A DNA stretch of 64,000 bases, from positions 26,062,629-26,126,628 of the forward strand of contig NC_044301.2 of NCBI RefSeq assembly GCF_004027225.2. Reading direction: 5' to 3'. The position numbers were made by a program, and so were the translations under genes. The DNA comes from Strigops habroptila (lineage: Eukaryota > Chordata > Aves > Psittaciformes > Psittacidae). Numbering within the stretch: position 1 is the stretch's first letter; each line of letters begins with the position of its first letter. Positions 1 to 11,216 of this stretch are shown here, one piece after another. The notes beneath the pieces are model-generated. The model searched no databases. It was not told the DNA's origin and worked only from the letters and a program-made list of their open reading frames with translations.

Positions 1-197
1 TCATTATTATTATTAGTGGTCGAAATAGTAGTTTTGTATTGTACCTTAGTTACTGGACTGTTCTTATCTCAACCCGTGGGAGTTTTACATTCTTTCGATT
101 CTTCTCCCCATCCCTCCGGGAGCGGGGGGAGGAAGAAGGGGGGAGTGAGCAAGTGGCTGCGTGGTTCTGAGTTACCAGCTGGGCTTAAACCAGCTCA
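1..197 (+). mobile_element. ERV-L-like LTR, 3' fragment
   Basis: This is the right-hand third of the LTR family seen complete at 49352-49918 and 8914-9484. It shares the TTATCTCAACCCGTGGGAG stretch, the GGGAGCGGGGGGAGGAAG block and the terminal GGGCTTAAACCA. The terminal CACGACA is missing, so the right end is eroded or truncated. The left part lies outside the window. Confidence 0.85.
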
Positions 198-1745
198 GTT
201 GCATTCTTCTCCAGATCCACTGTGAGTCGCTGTATCTTGATGCAAAAATATAAACTACAATGTACATTTATACGAAGACAGGGGAGCTCGTTAGAACTAG
301 CCATTTCTGAAAATGCAGTGCTTCATCAATGCTGCACAACATCCACCAGTAACTCAAGCTATCCTCCCTGCCCTGCACTTTGCTAAAACAGTCAAAAGTG
401 TGTGCTTGAGGGCAGATATGCTTGACAGAGAGGGCTAAGGGAGATGTAACTCCCGTTAGCATTGGCTAGCATGGCATGAGGCTCATGCCACACAAGGAGC
501 CCAGGCTAGTGTCACTGTGGCTGTCCCTGCCTGGCTGCCAGACAAAGCAAACCCAGAGTCCTCTGCAGCCAGCAACAAATATGAAAGGAATTTTCGTTCC
601 GTTTGCCTATGACTGTCTTTAAAGTACAAATAGCTTCTGCTTGCACAGCACTTCTAGGTGTGGAGTTGCTGCAGGTATTACCTTCCAGGCATTACAGAAC
701 CTTCCAGGCTTTTCTATGCTCAGAACTTCCTGTAGGACGAGCAAGCCTAAGAGTGAGCTAAACCAGATGCTGGGAAATTCAGTGGACTCGAGGACTGAAC
801 ATTGCAGCCTCCTTCTTGGCCTTTCCTCTCATGCAATCCTTTTAAAAAGAGACTGCTTGTGACTTGCTAATATCATCTAATCCAGACACTCTCCTTTCTA
901 ACACTCAAGAAGTGGAATTACCTAGTAAATTCAAAATGATTAAACCAAAACCTAAAAAGGACAGTGATATAATGATGCAGGCTTAGAGACCTTTTGCACT
1001 TCATTAGAATAGATTACACTTTGCTTGCATGTCTCTAGGGATGGCAGAACCATCCAACCTGGCTGGCAGTAAGGGCTCTGAAAATTCACCCTCCATTGAG
1101 CAGGAAAAAGAACCCAGCCACGAAACACACATTTCCTTCACTGCTTATTAAATCACCATATGCATTTCAGAAATGTCTGTGTCAATGTCAATCCCAACCA
1201 ATTTCTCCTTGTTTCTTCTGTAGGGGTATCCATGAATCTCTATTCTAATTGCATGTGGTTTTACTGCTCCTGAAATGTACAGGGATGGCTGCACTTTATA
1301 AAGGCATATTTTATAAAGACCTTTGGCACAAAGACACTTTATGAATCTTTGGTATTAGCAGGATGTGACATTCATGCTAAGAGAAAGTTCAGAGTGGCCA
1401 GTTTCAATTAAAGACTCCAGGACACCAACGTGTCTCTAAACAAGCTCTGGATTAGTGGGAAAGGCAGCTCAAGAGTATAAGGTAGCACTCTCAGCCTAGC
1501 CTCAGGAGATGTGTACTTGCTGTGCTTTACCACTCTCCCCTTCTGGCTATAAAATAACTCAGCATTCTTCAGTTATGCACAAGCCTTGCATTATTATTAT
1601 TATCATCATATCTCAGAAACACACATCACTTACCAGGGACAGAATGGCTTCCATTTCAGTCAAATTCCACTCACTCAAAAGATAAATTGGGGTTAAAGAC
1701 CTGTTGGAAGAAAAATACAATGAGGGCTCTGAAAGATGTCATGGC
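198..1745. other. No gene recognised
   Basis: Ordinary AT-rich non-coding sequence with scattered short open frames. I see no exon with splice sites, no RNA gene and no clear repeat family. From the neighbouring exons it should lie in or beyond the 3' end of the inverted HSF4 copy. Confidence 0.5.
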
Positions 1746-2030
1746 TTAAGATACTCCTATCCTCAGCTGCCTGCCTTGGCTGTCTGCTGGGGTCACAGCC
1801 CTGCTGGCAGAGATACCAGAAAGCAATTCCTGCCTGTGCCTCAGCTGCTCCAGCATACTGACTGAAGCTACAGGCTTCATGAGTGTTGATCTGTAGCACA
1901 GCCAGAACAGCAAGGGTCCAGTGGTGGGCACTTGTGCTGAGCCACAAGCCTTGCTGCTGCCAGTGATGGGGACAGCACAAACACCTGGTGCCACAGTTAT
2001 GTTGTAAACCAGGGCAGCTCTTTGTGTCAC
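1746..2030 (-). other. Open stretch, weak candidate for an HSF4 3' exon
   Basis: Two minus-strand frames stay open together over about 285 bases, and an acceptor-like sequence (GCATGTGCAG on the minus strand) lies just upstream at about 2031. It lies downstream of the HSF4 exon at 3169-3270 in the same orientation, so a terminal exon would fit by position. The peptide shows no convincing similarity to HSF C-termini, so I do not assign it. It may be only a chance open frame in a CA/GT-rich stretch. Confidence 0.2.
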
Positions 2031-3168
2031 TGCACATGCAAAGTCAAAGCCCTTTCTTGCTGCTCTTGGGTCCTAGGACACTTCCAGATTCATCTATTTT
2101 TTAAAAAGCATTCCAAAACACAGCAGCAGAGGGCAGATTACTGCTGCATCAATGCCAAGAAATGGCCATTTCTTGAGAAGTCCAAGCAACCTGGGAAAAG
2201 GAGCTGTTGATCTGGAGTTACAGTTTTATGATTCATTCTCACTCTTGTGACATTGAGCGGCACAGAGAGAAAAGTGTGTCAGTAACAGGAAAACATCTCT
2301 TAATGAGAAATAAGAAACAGAAACCAACAGTCAATGATAAAGCAGGCCATTAGAAAAGCTTTCCGTAAAGTCAAAATCAATCATCACAGACACTTGGGAA
2401 TTGGCTTTAAGAGAGCAAGATTGATTTTTTAAAATTATTTTTCATTCCTGTTTATCCATGCAAGCTTACCATGTGCCTGTATCTGAAGCACCTCCTCAGG
2501 GGAGCATATCTTTGACATATAGATTCTTATGTACAGTTATTTGTTTATTGACAAAAACCTTTCATATACTAACTATATGTACAAGGGGAGAGAGAGGGAA
2601 ATAAACAAACCTTCATATTGCTGCATATGTAGTTAAGAAAAAAGGCACCATCCATTTCTAAAGAAAAAAGTGACCCGAAAACTGCAGACATAAATATCTC
2701 ATCAGAGAGAGAATTTGACATCAGCTACACTTCCCAGAATGTGAAGAAGAGGGGAAGGTAGTAGAGCTAAACACAGTCTAGGAGTATCTAAGATGCAGAA
2801 TATGCAGAAATAAACTAACCCACCCAAAGCAATTACCAAACTAGCTAGAGAGTTGTATTGAACCTATTTTACATAAATGTGTTAGGTCTCATGTTGATGT
2901 CTTCACCAAATGCACTGTTTTGTGCTCCTAGAAGTTCAAACATATATTTTCAGAAGAAATATAAAAAAGCATCATTTAAGGTCTGAAATCTTGCCAGTTC
3001 TTTTGAGCAGGTCAAAACAGGGCTGTGGCTCTGCTGGCAGCATGTGACAGATAAAGTGCCACATCAGGACAAGCAGCATGGTCTGTCTGTCTGATTTACA
3101 GACCAAAGTGCCACTGTGAACCCGGCAACTGTTCCCCACAGCCAGCCAATGGAGGGCCTGACACTCAC
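2031..3168. other. No gene recognised; presumed intron of inverted HSF4 copy
   Basis: AT-rich sequence with no recognisable exon or repeat family. It separates the HR-C-like exon at 3169-3270 from the weak candidate at 1746-2030. Confidence 0.45.
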
Positions 3169-3270
3169 ATCCAAGAGGCTGGCGTGCTCCAGGCCATACT
3201 GCTGGCTCCTCAGCAGCAGCTGCAGCCCTTCCAAAGCTCCAGTCAGAGCCCTCCAAGGGGTCTGAAATAT
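3169..3270 (-). pseudogene. HSF4: HSF4 exon with HR-C-like heptad repeat (inverted copy)
   Basis: On the minus strand a TAACAG acceptor opens an exon that closes at GGAT|GTGAGT, a good donor. One frame reads LEGLQLLLRSQQYGLEHASL, hydrophobic residues spaced like the C-terminal heptad repeat (HR-C) of heat-shock factors that ends in a LLDL-type motif. In HSF1 this segment represses trimerisation. Its place downstream of the LIKEEP exon (5266-5488) in the same orientation supports HSF4. A second possible acceptor (TTTCAG) would start the exon at 3261. The assignment rests on heptad pattern and synteny, not on long identity, and human HSF4 is described as lacking HR-C. Confidence 0.5.
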
Positions 3271-5265
3271 CTGTTACGAGAAAAGACAAGGGGAAATATT
3301 GCCACAAATGAGACTTGCATAGATACATATAGAAAGCAGGACTGAGCAGCCTTCCAATCTGAGGTTTATGCTTAAATCTCATTTTGAAAACCAGAGCCCA
3401 CTGTCAGCCTGGGTTTATGCCATATAACTTGGTTTAATTCCAGAAGCACAACCCAGCAGAGCACACAGGGAGATGGGCTGATGGTAAAAACAAGTGAGAC
3501 TACTCTCCTGGGTGACATGCGGTTTGGGGATGGAGAGTCTGTGCACATCTCCTCAAGACTGGGAAAAGTAAAGCTCTCCTTAGAAGAAATCATAGAGAGG
3601 CACTTGACATCCAGAACAGGCTGTATTCCCATCCTCCTGGGTCCAAGATGGCTGAATTACTACTAACTAATGGTTTTCAAGGGAGCCTGCAGGCTGCGTT
3701 TACCTGAGACATTCATCTAAAGGAGCTGATGTATTTAATCCCCCTGAAAGCTATTAAAAATTCTCCTTAAAATCCAGAGTCTTTAAAAAAGGATGATTTT
3801 TCTTTTAATAAAATGGCTTTAAATACTCAGTGGGTTCAGAAGGAGGAATTTGGTTCTCTGTAAGGACCCAAAGAGAAATAGAAGCCTTTCTGATAACCTT
3901 ATAGAGTGTTATGGTGTTTTTTCCCCCAGTTCTCCTTACATTGCTGCAGTTGCTATCAAGAATGAATTCTGCAGTTAACTTCCACATCATCCACCAAGCT
4001 GCAACCATGCTCTCCTCCTGCTGAAGTCTGCTATGCACTCACCCATGACACCGGTGCTGCTGGGATTTCAGCCTCAGACCATGGCAGACCCCAGCTCCAG
4101 AAGTGGCTCACCCCAATTGCCCTGTGGCTGAGCCTAATGGCACTGTGCCAATCCCTTTTGAAAGAGGACATCATCCTCTGGGTGACTGTCACATGCAGGA
4201 TACCTGCATGCCCTGGCTTCAAAATAATAAAACCTCCATCCCTTTGTACCAGACTCCTGCACTCAGTGAACATAAACTCCCAACTCTCCACCCCTGTGAG
4301 TTGCCTCACCTGCTATTTCATAATTTTAAGGCATGATTTTATACCCTTTTATAAAGCCTTGCTTTGGACTGCTTAGCATTTTATTGAGCCCCTCCAAGGA
4401 GGCAAGCATGGCAATGCAGCTGAGTTCTGTGGGGTTTCACTCTTAGTCAGCGATGGGGAAGCCAGATCTCTTGTGGTATCAGCTCCACGGTGTCTTCCCA
4501 AAGCATGCTGCCCACATTGTGGCTGCCTCCTAGAGACAGATCTAGCACTGAAAGAGGAAAGTCACCTTGGAAAGGGGATAGGGGGAGAATGCACAGGGAG
4601 AACAGACTAAGGAGAAGTCTCTTTGACTTCACAGCACAGGAGAGGAAAAGACAGGGGGCAAATTATTTCCTTCTCAAGCCCAAGCCTGGGCCTGATAAAT
4701 GCTTTGATGGCTTATCAAATATATGCCCTACTTAGTGCAGAGGTTATGACAACGATTGATTGTCATCTTCCATCACTGTCTGCATACTGGCACACAAGTG
4801 ACACCTCATTCACTGCACAGAAGCACCACTGACAAATATTTCCTTATGACTTTATGTAATGACTCAACAAAACAAGTGGCAGAGGGCACACAAGCTGCTG
4901 GAGGTGTAGTGTGGTCCAGTGGCCTGCAAGTCTGTAGATATGGACACTGGTCTGGGCTCCAGCTTTCACTTGGACCTTGGGCAAATCCCTCTCACTGCAA
5001 AAAGCCTCTTCCTGCTCCCATGGCTGAAGCACATGCTCTGACAGCTCTTCCTCTGTTGGGTCCTTCAAGCAAACTCACCCACAGACCCCCCTACCCCTGT
5101 GAACTGTCCCCTGGGCTTCAAGCATCCTCTAAGCAGGTGTCACAGGTACAGGGTGGAGCTCATGAGGCTGCATTAGATGACAAATTCAGCCTCCCTTTCC
5201 CCACTGTGAATGGGAAAAGAGGGCCATGAACACGCAGGGCCACAGCTCCCCCTCGCTCCCCTCAC
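3271..5265. other. Presumed HSF4 intron, no gene recognised
   Basis: Non-coding sequence between two minus-strand HSF4 exons. Several open frames on both strands overlap one another without family similarity or splice sites. I see no repeat family. Confidence 0.45.
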
Positions 5266-5488
5266 CTGTCCAGCAGTGCTCTTCTGCCTCTTCTCTTGGA
5301 TGGTTATGAGGTCCCCAGTGGGGCTGTGCCACAGCCCCCTTTGCCTTCCAAAACAGACTGAACCATGGCCACCGGCAGCACGGGGGGCTCAGAGCAAGCC
5401 CAGCAGCCTGGCAGGGGGACATGAGGCTTGGCGGTGGCTTTCACTCCAGGGCTAACTGGCTCTTCCTTGATCAGCATGAGGCACTTCC
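5266..5488 (-). pseudogene. HSF4: HSF4 exon with LIKEEPVSPG motif, frame broken (inverted copy)
   Basis: After a GATACAG acceptor the minus strand reads LMLIKEEPVSPGVKAT and later LPVAMVQSVLEGKG. Both match the HSF4 regulatory region, which has a sumoylation-type KEEP motif and a PVAVVQAILEGKG-like stretch. Joined to the upstream exon 13129-13253, which ends two bases into a codon, the exon appears one G too long and falls out of frame (early TAG). Downstream the frame also hits TAA at 5304-5306 before the likely donor GACAG|GTGAGG at 5266-5265. The exon is therefore recognisable, but this copy is unlikely to be translated correctly. The exact 3' boundary is uncertain. Confidence 0.75.
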
Positions 5489-6078
5489 CTGTATCAGAGA
5501 CAAGACTTAGCACCACACACACATCTGTTCCACAAAGGCCTTGTGCTACTGAGAAGGTCAATAGCACAAGGGCTTGCTTCCACTTCCCATCAAACTGCCC
5601 CATGGTGTCTTTCCACTCCCCTAGATGGGTAAAAGAAACCAGCAACCTTTCACCAAGTTCCAGAAACACGCTCAGCTGGAATACCTTCGGTAACTTCATC
5701 ATTCAGAGTTATACTGAATTTGCCCCATTCCGTTGTTTGTAAATATGGAAAATACACTTCCATGTGTAAATCATTCCTAAGATGAGCATTAGACTTGGGA
5801 CAGGTTAAAGGGTCACTAGGCTAGAGAGATTCCCCTGAAAAAGAAAAGTCTCCACCCTAGAGACAGGAAAGGGATCAGTAAGACCTTTTCCATGCAGGAG
5901 TTAGAATTCAACCAGCAAGCACGGTAGAGATGCAATGACGCAGGTCGGGACCTTGAGCCCTGTGCAGGATTTGGAACAGAAGCTGTCAAGATCTGACAGT
6001 CCCAGTCAGATGTTTTACTGGTTTGGAATCAGAGGTTTGCCTTTTTCCAGTGGGAGAGGCACTCCATGTTATTCCTGG
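5489..6078. other. HSF4 intron sequence left of ERV-L copy 1
   Basis: Host non-coding sequence with no recognisable exon, ending exactly at the LTR terminus TGTCGTGG at 6079. Confidence 0.5.
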
Positions 6079-6661
6079 TGTCGTGGTTTAAGCCCAGCAG
6101 GTAACTCAGAACCACACAGCCACTCACTCAGTCCCCAGCCTTCTTCCCCTACCCACCCCCCACTCCGAGCAGGATGGGAAGGAAAATTGAAAGAATGTAA
6201 CCCCCACGGGTTGAGATAAGAACAGTCCAGTAACTAAGGCATAATACAAAACCACTATTACTGCTAACACCAATAATAATAATGATAAGGGAAATAACAA
6301 GGGGAGAGGATACAATTGCTCACCACCCGCCGACTGTTACCAAGCCCGACCTGAGCAGCTATCTGGCCTTCCGGGTAACTCCCCCCAGTTTACATAATGG
6401 GCATGAAGTGCTAGGGTACGGAATACCCCTTTGACTAGTTTGGGTCAGGTGTCCTGTCTCTGCTTCCTCCCGGCTTCTTGTGCCCCTCCTCACTGGCAGA
6501 GCACAAGAAACTGAAAAGTCCTTGATTGGGGAAAGCATTACTTAACAAGAACTAAAACATCGGTGTGTTATCAGCACTGTTCTCACACTGAAATCAAAAA
6601 CACAGTGCTGTACCAGCTACTAGGAAGGAGAAAAATAACTGTTACAGCTGAACCCAGGACA
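6079..6661 (-). repeat. 3' LTR of ERV-L copy 1
   Basis: A complete LTR of 583 bases, TGTCCTGGGT...CACGACA on the minus strand, with TG/CA ends. It matches the LTRs at 31587-32154, 37900-38467, 41572-42143, 28204-28829, 8914-9484 and 49352-49918. The purine-rich tract GGAATAAGGGGTGGATAC sits just upstream on the minus strand (6662 on) as the polypurine tract. Confidence 0.9.
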
Positions 6662-7202
6662 GTATCCACCCCTTATTCCATACCATTCATGTCATGCTCA
6701 GATCCCACATTTTTCAATATACCATCGCTTTTTGTCTTGTGTATATATATACATACACATACACACACACTCACAAAGAAACAGATATCATTCCTTAGTC
6801 CATGGACGATCCCTATAAAATTTGCTGAATTCATTCAGTCCATGATGTCAGGCTCCACCTCTTGTAAGTCTTTCAGGGCAAGAGAGACAGTGTGTAGTGT
6901 TGGATTGTTGCCTGCTGATGTCACCTCTGAACTCGTCTGGTCACTGCTGAGCTCGTCTGGTTTCATCAAAGTTCATTCTTTGTTGGGGTGATGATTGGAG
7001 GGAAGTCAGGGTCAGTCGATGGTGACCTAAGGACAGTTCTGGAAGAATCCCACTGCTGCTGCTGGCTTTTCCCATGACTTTATTCTCTGATGATGATCAA
7101 GACAGCACTTATCTTCTTTTCAAAGCCCAGAGTTGTGGAGATGGGCATCTAGCTGACAGGCTATAGAAGTGTTATATAGCAGTCAACAGCATATAATTGA
7201 GT

Positions 7203-8050
7203 TCATTGGCTGTTTTCCCCCAAAATTACATGCCCTTGGGGTACACAATGGACTTCCCTATCTTCCCACATTACCCACCAACTATACACAGGTCCCTGAG
7301 TGAAAGCAACCCCACGAGTGGGTTTGCCTTTACCTGAAGCAGGAATAACCCAGACTGTCTTCCCCGACAAATTCTTTATGTGCACCCAGGAACTTTATCC
7401 CCCTCTACAGTACGAAAAAGTTCTGATTGGGCTGGGCCAGCCCTGTTGGCAGATCCCCTAGTGTTGACCAACCAGGTGGCTATTGGTAAATGTGCATCCC
7501 AGTGTTTGAAAGTCCCACCACCCATTGCTCTCAGGGTAGTTTTTAACAGCCCGTTGTACCGCTCAATTTTCCCAGAGGCTGGTGCATGGTAGGGGATGTG
7601 ATATACCCACTCAATGCCATGCTCTTTGGCCCAAGTGTCTATAAGGTTGTTCCGGAAATGAGTCCCGTTGTCTGACTCAATTCTCTCTGGGGTGCTGTGT
7701 CACCACAAGACTTGTTTCTCAAGGCCCAGGATAGTGTTCCGGGCAGTGGCGTGGGGCACAGCATATGTTTCCAGCCATCCGGTGGTTGCTTCCACCATGG
7801 TAAGCACATGGCGCTTGCCTTGGCGGGTCGGTGGGAGTGTGGTATAGTCAATCTGCCAGGCCTCCCCATACTTGTACTTCAGCCATCGTCCTCCATCCCA
7901 GAGAGGCTTTAACCACTTGGCTTGCTTAATTGCAGCACGTTTAATATTCATGACTAACCTGGGCAATAGTGTCCATTGTTAAGTCCACCCCTTGATCACG
8001 AGCCCATCTATATGTTACATCTGTGCCTTGATGGCCTGAGGTGTCATGGG
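7203..8050 (-). pseudogene. ERV-L integrase remnant (copy 1)
   Basis: Minus-strand frames give the retroviral integrase core with the three acidic positions visible: EAWQIDYT, then ESDNGT, then GKIERYNG. The glutamate is kept here although it is Q in copies 2 and 3. A C-terminal part ending HVILGENSQ follows. The reading frame is broken by at least two shifts (around 7386 and 7700), and the zinc-binding cysteine pair of the N-terminal domain is lost (compare YECETCCN in copy 2). Function in the virus would be provirus insertion; this copy cannot encode it whole. Confidence 0.85.
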
Positions 8051-8051
8051 C

Positions 8052-8828
8052 TCACCGGGCTAAAGATAATTCACCCTTATGTTGCCAATCTAAATCCATC
8101 TGAGCCAATTCAATCTTAGAAGCTTTATCCACCTGCTGGTTGTTCCAACGTTCCTCAGAAGCCCAACTCTTGGGTACATGAGCATCTACATCGAATACCT
8201 TCACCACCAGGTTCTGCACCTGGGCAGCAATATCTTGCCACAATGCAGCAGCCCAGATGGGTTTACTTCTGCGTTGCCAGTTGCTCTGCTTCCATTGCTG
8301 CAACCACCCCCACAGGGCATTTGCCATTATCCATGAGTCAGTGTAGAGATAAAGTACTGGCCATTTTTCTCGTTCAGCAATGTCCAAGGGCAGCTGGATG
8401 GCTTTCACCTCTGCAAACTGACTCGATTCACCCTCTCCCTCAGCAGTTTCTGCAACTTGTCGCGGGGGACTCCATACAGCTGCCTTCCATCTCCAATGCT
8501 TTCCCACTATATGGCAGGACCCATCAGTAAACAAGGCATACTGCTTTTCACTCTCTGACAGTTCATTATATGGTAGGGACTCTTCAGCACGCGTCACCTC
8601 CTGCTCCGGCGACACTGAAAAATCTTTGCCCTCTGGCCAGTCCATGATGACTTCTAGAATTCCTGGATGACTGGGATTTCCTATTCGAGCTCGTTGTGTA
8701 ATTGGTGTGGCCCACTTACTCCATGTAGCATCGGTTGCATGATGTGTAGAGGAGACCCTGCCTTTGAATATCCAGCCCAACATGGGCAACCAGGGTGCCA
8801 GGAGGAGCTGTGCTTCAATGCCGATCAC
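8052..8828 (-). pseudogene. ERV-L RNase H domain (copy 1)
   Basis: An open frame of 258 codons on the minus strand. RNase H acidic residues appear in order: LFTDGS, then QFAEVKA, then LYTDSW, followed by the NNQQVDKA motif. The preceding connection domain contains GWIFKGRVSST. It normally follows RT in one polyprotein, but the solo LTR at 8914-9484 now separates the two. The domain itself is almost undamaged, which suggests a fairly recent insertion. Confidence 0.85.
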
Positions 8829-8913
8829 TTCTGAAGCAGCTCGAACCCCTTCATAGGTTGCCAGTATCTCTTTTCCAACTGGAGTATGGCTGGCCTCAGA
8901 TCCTCTGTATCCC

Positions 8914-9484
8914 TGTCCTGGGTTCAGCTATAACAGTCATTTTTCTCCTTCTTAGTAGCTGGTGCAGTGCTGTGTTTTTTAACTTTCAGCCTGGGAACAA
9001 CGCTGATAACACCAATGTTTTTAGTCGTTGCTAAGTAATGTTTACTCCGACCAAGGACTTTCTCAGTCTCATACTTTGCCAGGGAGGAGGGGAAGCCGGG
9101 AGGAAGCAGAGACAGGACACCTGACCCATACTGGCCAAAGGGGTATTCCATACCATGGCACGTCATGCCCAGTATATAAACCGGGGGGAGCTACCCGGAA
9201 GGCCCAGATCACTGCTCGGGTCGGGCTGGGTATCGGTCGGCGGGTGGTGAGCAATTGTATCCTCTCCCCTTGTTATTTCACTAATCATTACTATCATTGG
9301 TGGTAGCAGTAGTGGTTTTGTATTATACCTTAGTCACTGGAGTGCTCTTATCTCAACCGGTGGGAGCTACATTCTTCCGATTCTCCTCCCCATCCCTCCG
9401 GGAGCGGGGGGAGGAAGAAGGGGGGGAGTGAGCGAGCGAGCGGTTGCGTGGTTCCGAGTTACTGGCTGGGCTCAAACCACGACA
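8914..9484 (+). mobile_element. ERV-L solo LTR nested in ERV-L copy 1
   Basis: A 571-base LTR in plus orientation, TGTCCTGGG...CACGACA. Perfect target duplications ATCCC flank it at 8909-8913 and 9485-9489, inside pol of the older minus-strand element. Solo LTRs arise by recombination between the two LTRs of a provirus. The 5-bp duplication is typical of ERV-L integrases. Confidence 0.95.
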
Positions 9485-9601
9485 ATCCCCAACTCCAAAA
9501 GCCGAGGGGTCGACCTCCAGTCTCCCCTGGACCTTTCTGCCAGAGGCTCCAAGTAGGACCATTCTCCCCGGCCGCGGGCATAAAGCACATTCTTGCCCTG
9601 T

Positions 9602-10777
9602 TCAGATTGGTCCAAGGGCTACTGCATGAACTATCTCTCGTTTAATTTGTTCAAAGGCTTGTTGGTAATCAGGGCCCCATTTGAAATCATTCTTCTGCCG
9701 GGTCACGTGACAGAGAGGGCTTACAATCAGACTGTAATTTGGGATGTGCATTCTCCAGAACCCCACAACACCTAAGAAAGCTTGTGTTTCTTTCTTGTTA
9801 GTTGGTGGAGACATTGCTGTTATCTTGTTGATCACGTCTGTGGGGATCTGGCGACGTCCATCTTGCCATTTTATTCCCAAAAATTGAATCTCCTGTGCAG
9901 GTCCCTTGACCTTACTCCGTTTTATGGCAAAACCGGCCTTCAGCAGGATTTGGATTATCTTCCTCCCTTTCTCAAAAACTTCTTCTGCTGTATCACCCCA
10001 CACGATGATGTCATCAATGTATTGCAGGTGTTCTGGAGCTTGCCCCTGTTCCAGTGCAGTCTGGATCAATCCATGGCAGGTGGTAGGGCTGTGTTTCCAC
10101 CCCTGGGGCGGTTGGTTCCAAGTGTACTGCACACCCCTCCAAGTAAAAGCAAAATGTGGCCTGCACTCTGCTGCCAAAGGGATTGAGAAAAATGCTTTGT
10201 CAATATAAGTTTTGGCATCCCACTTGGCTGCCTTTGACTCCAGTTCATAGTGAAGTTCTAGCATGTCCGGTATGGCAGCACTCAATGGTGGTGTGACTTC
10301 GTTCAGGCCACGATAGTCTACTGTTAGTCTCCACTCTCCATGAGACTTTGGCACTGGCCATATGGGGCTATTAAAGGGTGAGCGGGTCCTGCTGATCACT
10401 CCTTGGCTCTCCAGTCTACGGATCAGCTTATGGATGGGAATCAGGGAGTCTCGGTTGGTGCGATATTGCCGCCGGTGCACTGTTTTGGTTGCCATTGGCA
10501 CTTGTTGTTCTTCGACCTTCAGCAACCCCACAACGGAAGGATCCTCTGAGAGACCGGGCAAGGTGGACATCTGCTTCTTTTCCTTCATCTCCAAGGCAGC
10601 AATACCAAAAGCCCGTCTATACCCTTTTGGGTCTTTGAAGTACCCTCTCCTGAGATAGTCTATGCCAAGGATGCATGGAGCCCCTCGACCGGTCACAGTG
10701 GCCTTCTTTTGCCACTCCTTACCAGTCAGGCTGATGTCAGCCTCCAGTACAGTCAACTCTTGGGATCCTCCTGTCAC
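9602..10777 (-). pseudogene. ERV-L protease C-terminus and reverse transcriptase (copy 1)
   Basis: A 391-codon open frame on the minus strand. The end of the protease region (TGGSQELTVLEAD) leads into RT with LTVDYRGLNEV, the fingers/palm stretch AFFSIPLAAE, and catalytic YIDDII (YXDD). LGIKWQDGRRQIP and the thumb/connection segment AFLGVVGFWRMHIP follow. The combination of AFFSIP, QGWKHSP and GFWRMHIP is ERV-L (class III) like. No stop interrupts it, making it the longest intact retroviral coding stretch in the window. The upstream protease half is cut off by the insert at 10805-11216. Confidence 0.9.
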
Positions 10778-10804
10778 TCCAGAAATATAAATGGGTTCCG
10801 CCCC

Positions 10805-11216
10805 TGTCAGGGTCCATTGGAGAAAACCCCAGTGTCAGACTCTGTTTCCGTTCATGATCTCAAGAGTGATATTAAGACACAAACGAGGTCAAGTACCGTA
10901 ACTGATCAGTTGGTGTATCACGAAAAGACAATTATGATAAAAAATGGAAATTATTGTAATAAAGGGGATAGCGATTGGACAGATTGGAAATGAAGCAAGG
11001 ATTCAGGGTGCAGAGAGAGAGAGAGTCACTACCGTGGATCCAGCGGTGTCCCAGGGATATGTCGTCATCATTGTCGTCGGTGGTGGGAGTCGAATTCCAT
11101 CTCAGCTTCTCGTACCAATCTTTGAGACAATGGATTGGTAGAATCCCACCTCAGCTTCTCATACCAATCTTTGAGACAATGGACAGTGGAGTCTGATTTC
11201 AGATCAGTCTCTCACA
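10805..11216. mobile_element. LTR-like insert in ERV-L protease
   Basis: A 412-base segment absent from the same place in ERV-L copy 2 (around 35405), with TG...CA ends and near-matching flanking pentamers GCCCC (10800-10804) and GTCCC (11217-11221). It contains a tandem repeat of about 46-51 bp (AATCTTTGAGACAATGGA at two positions, 11110-11190). I do not recognise the family, and because both ends read TG...CA the orientation is undecided. It is best explained as a solo LTR of another ERV. Confidence 0.65.

Noticed and set aside
4756-5229. 157-codon open frame on the plus strand
   Set aside because: No domain, no splice or start context, and it lies opposite the HSF4 inverted copy introns; probably chance.
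6740-6772. TATATATACATACACATACACAC stretch as a promoter element
   Set aside because: A microsatellite-like part of ERV-L internal sequence, repeated at 32233-32260 and 42222-42258 in the other copies.
9782-10208. Plus-strand frames opposite RT of ERV-L copy 1
   Set aside because: Antisense shadows of the RT gene; the same shadows recur at 34545-35055 opposite copy 2.
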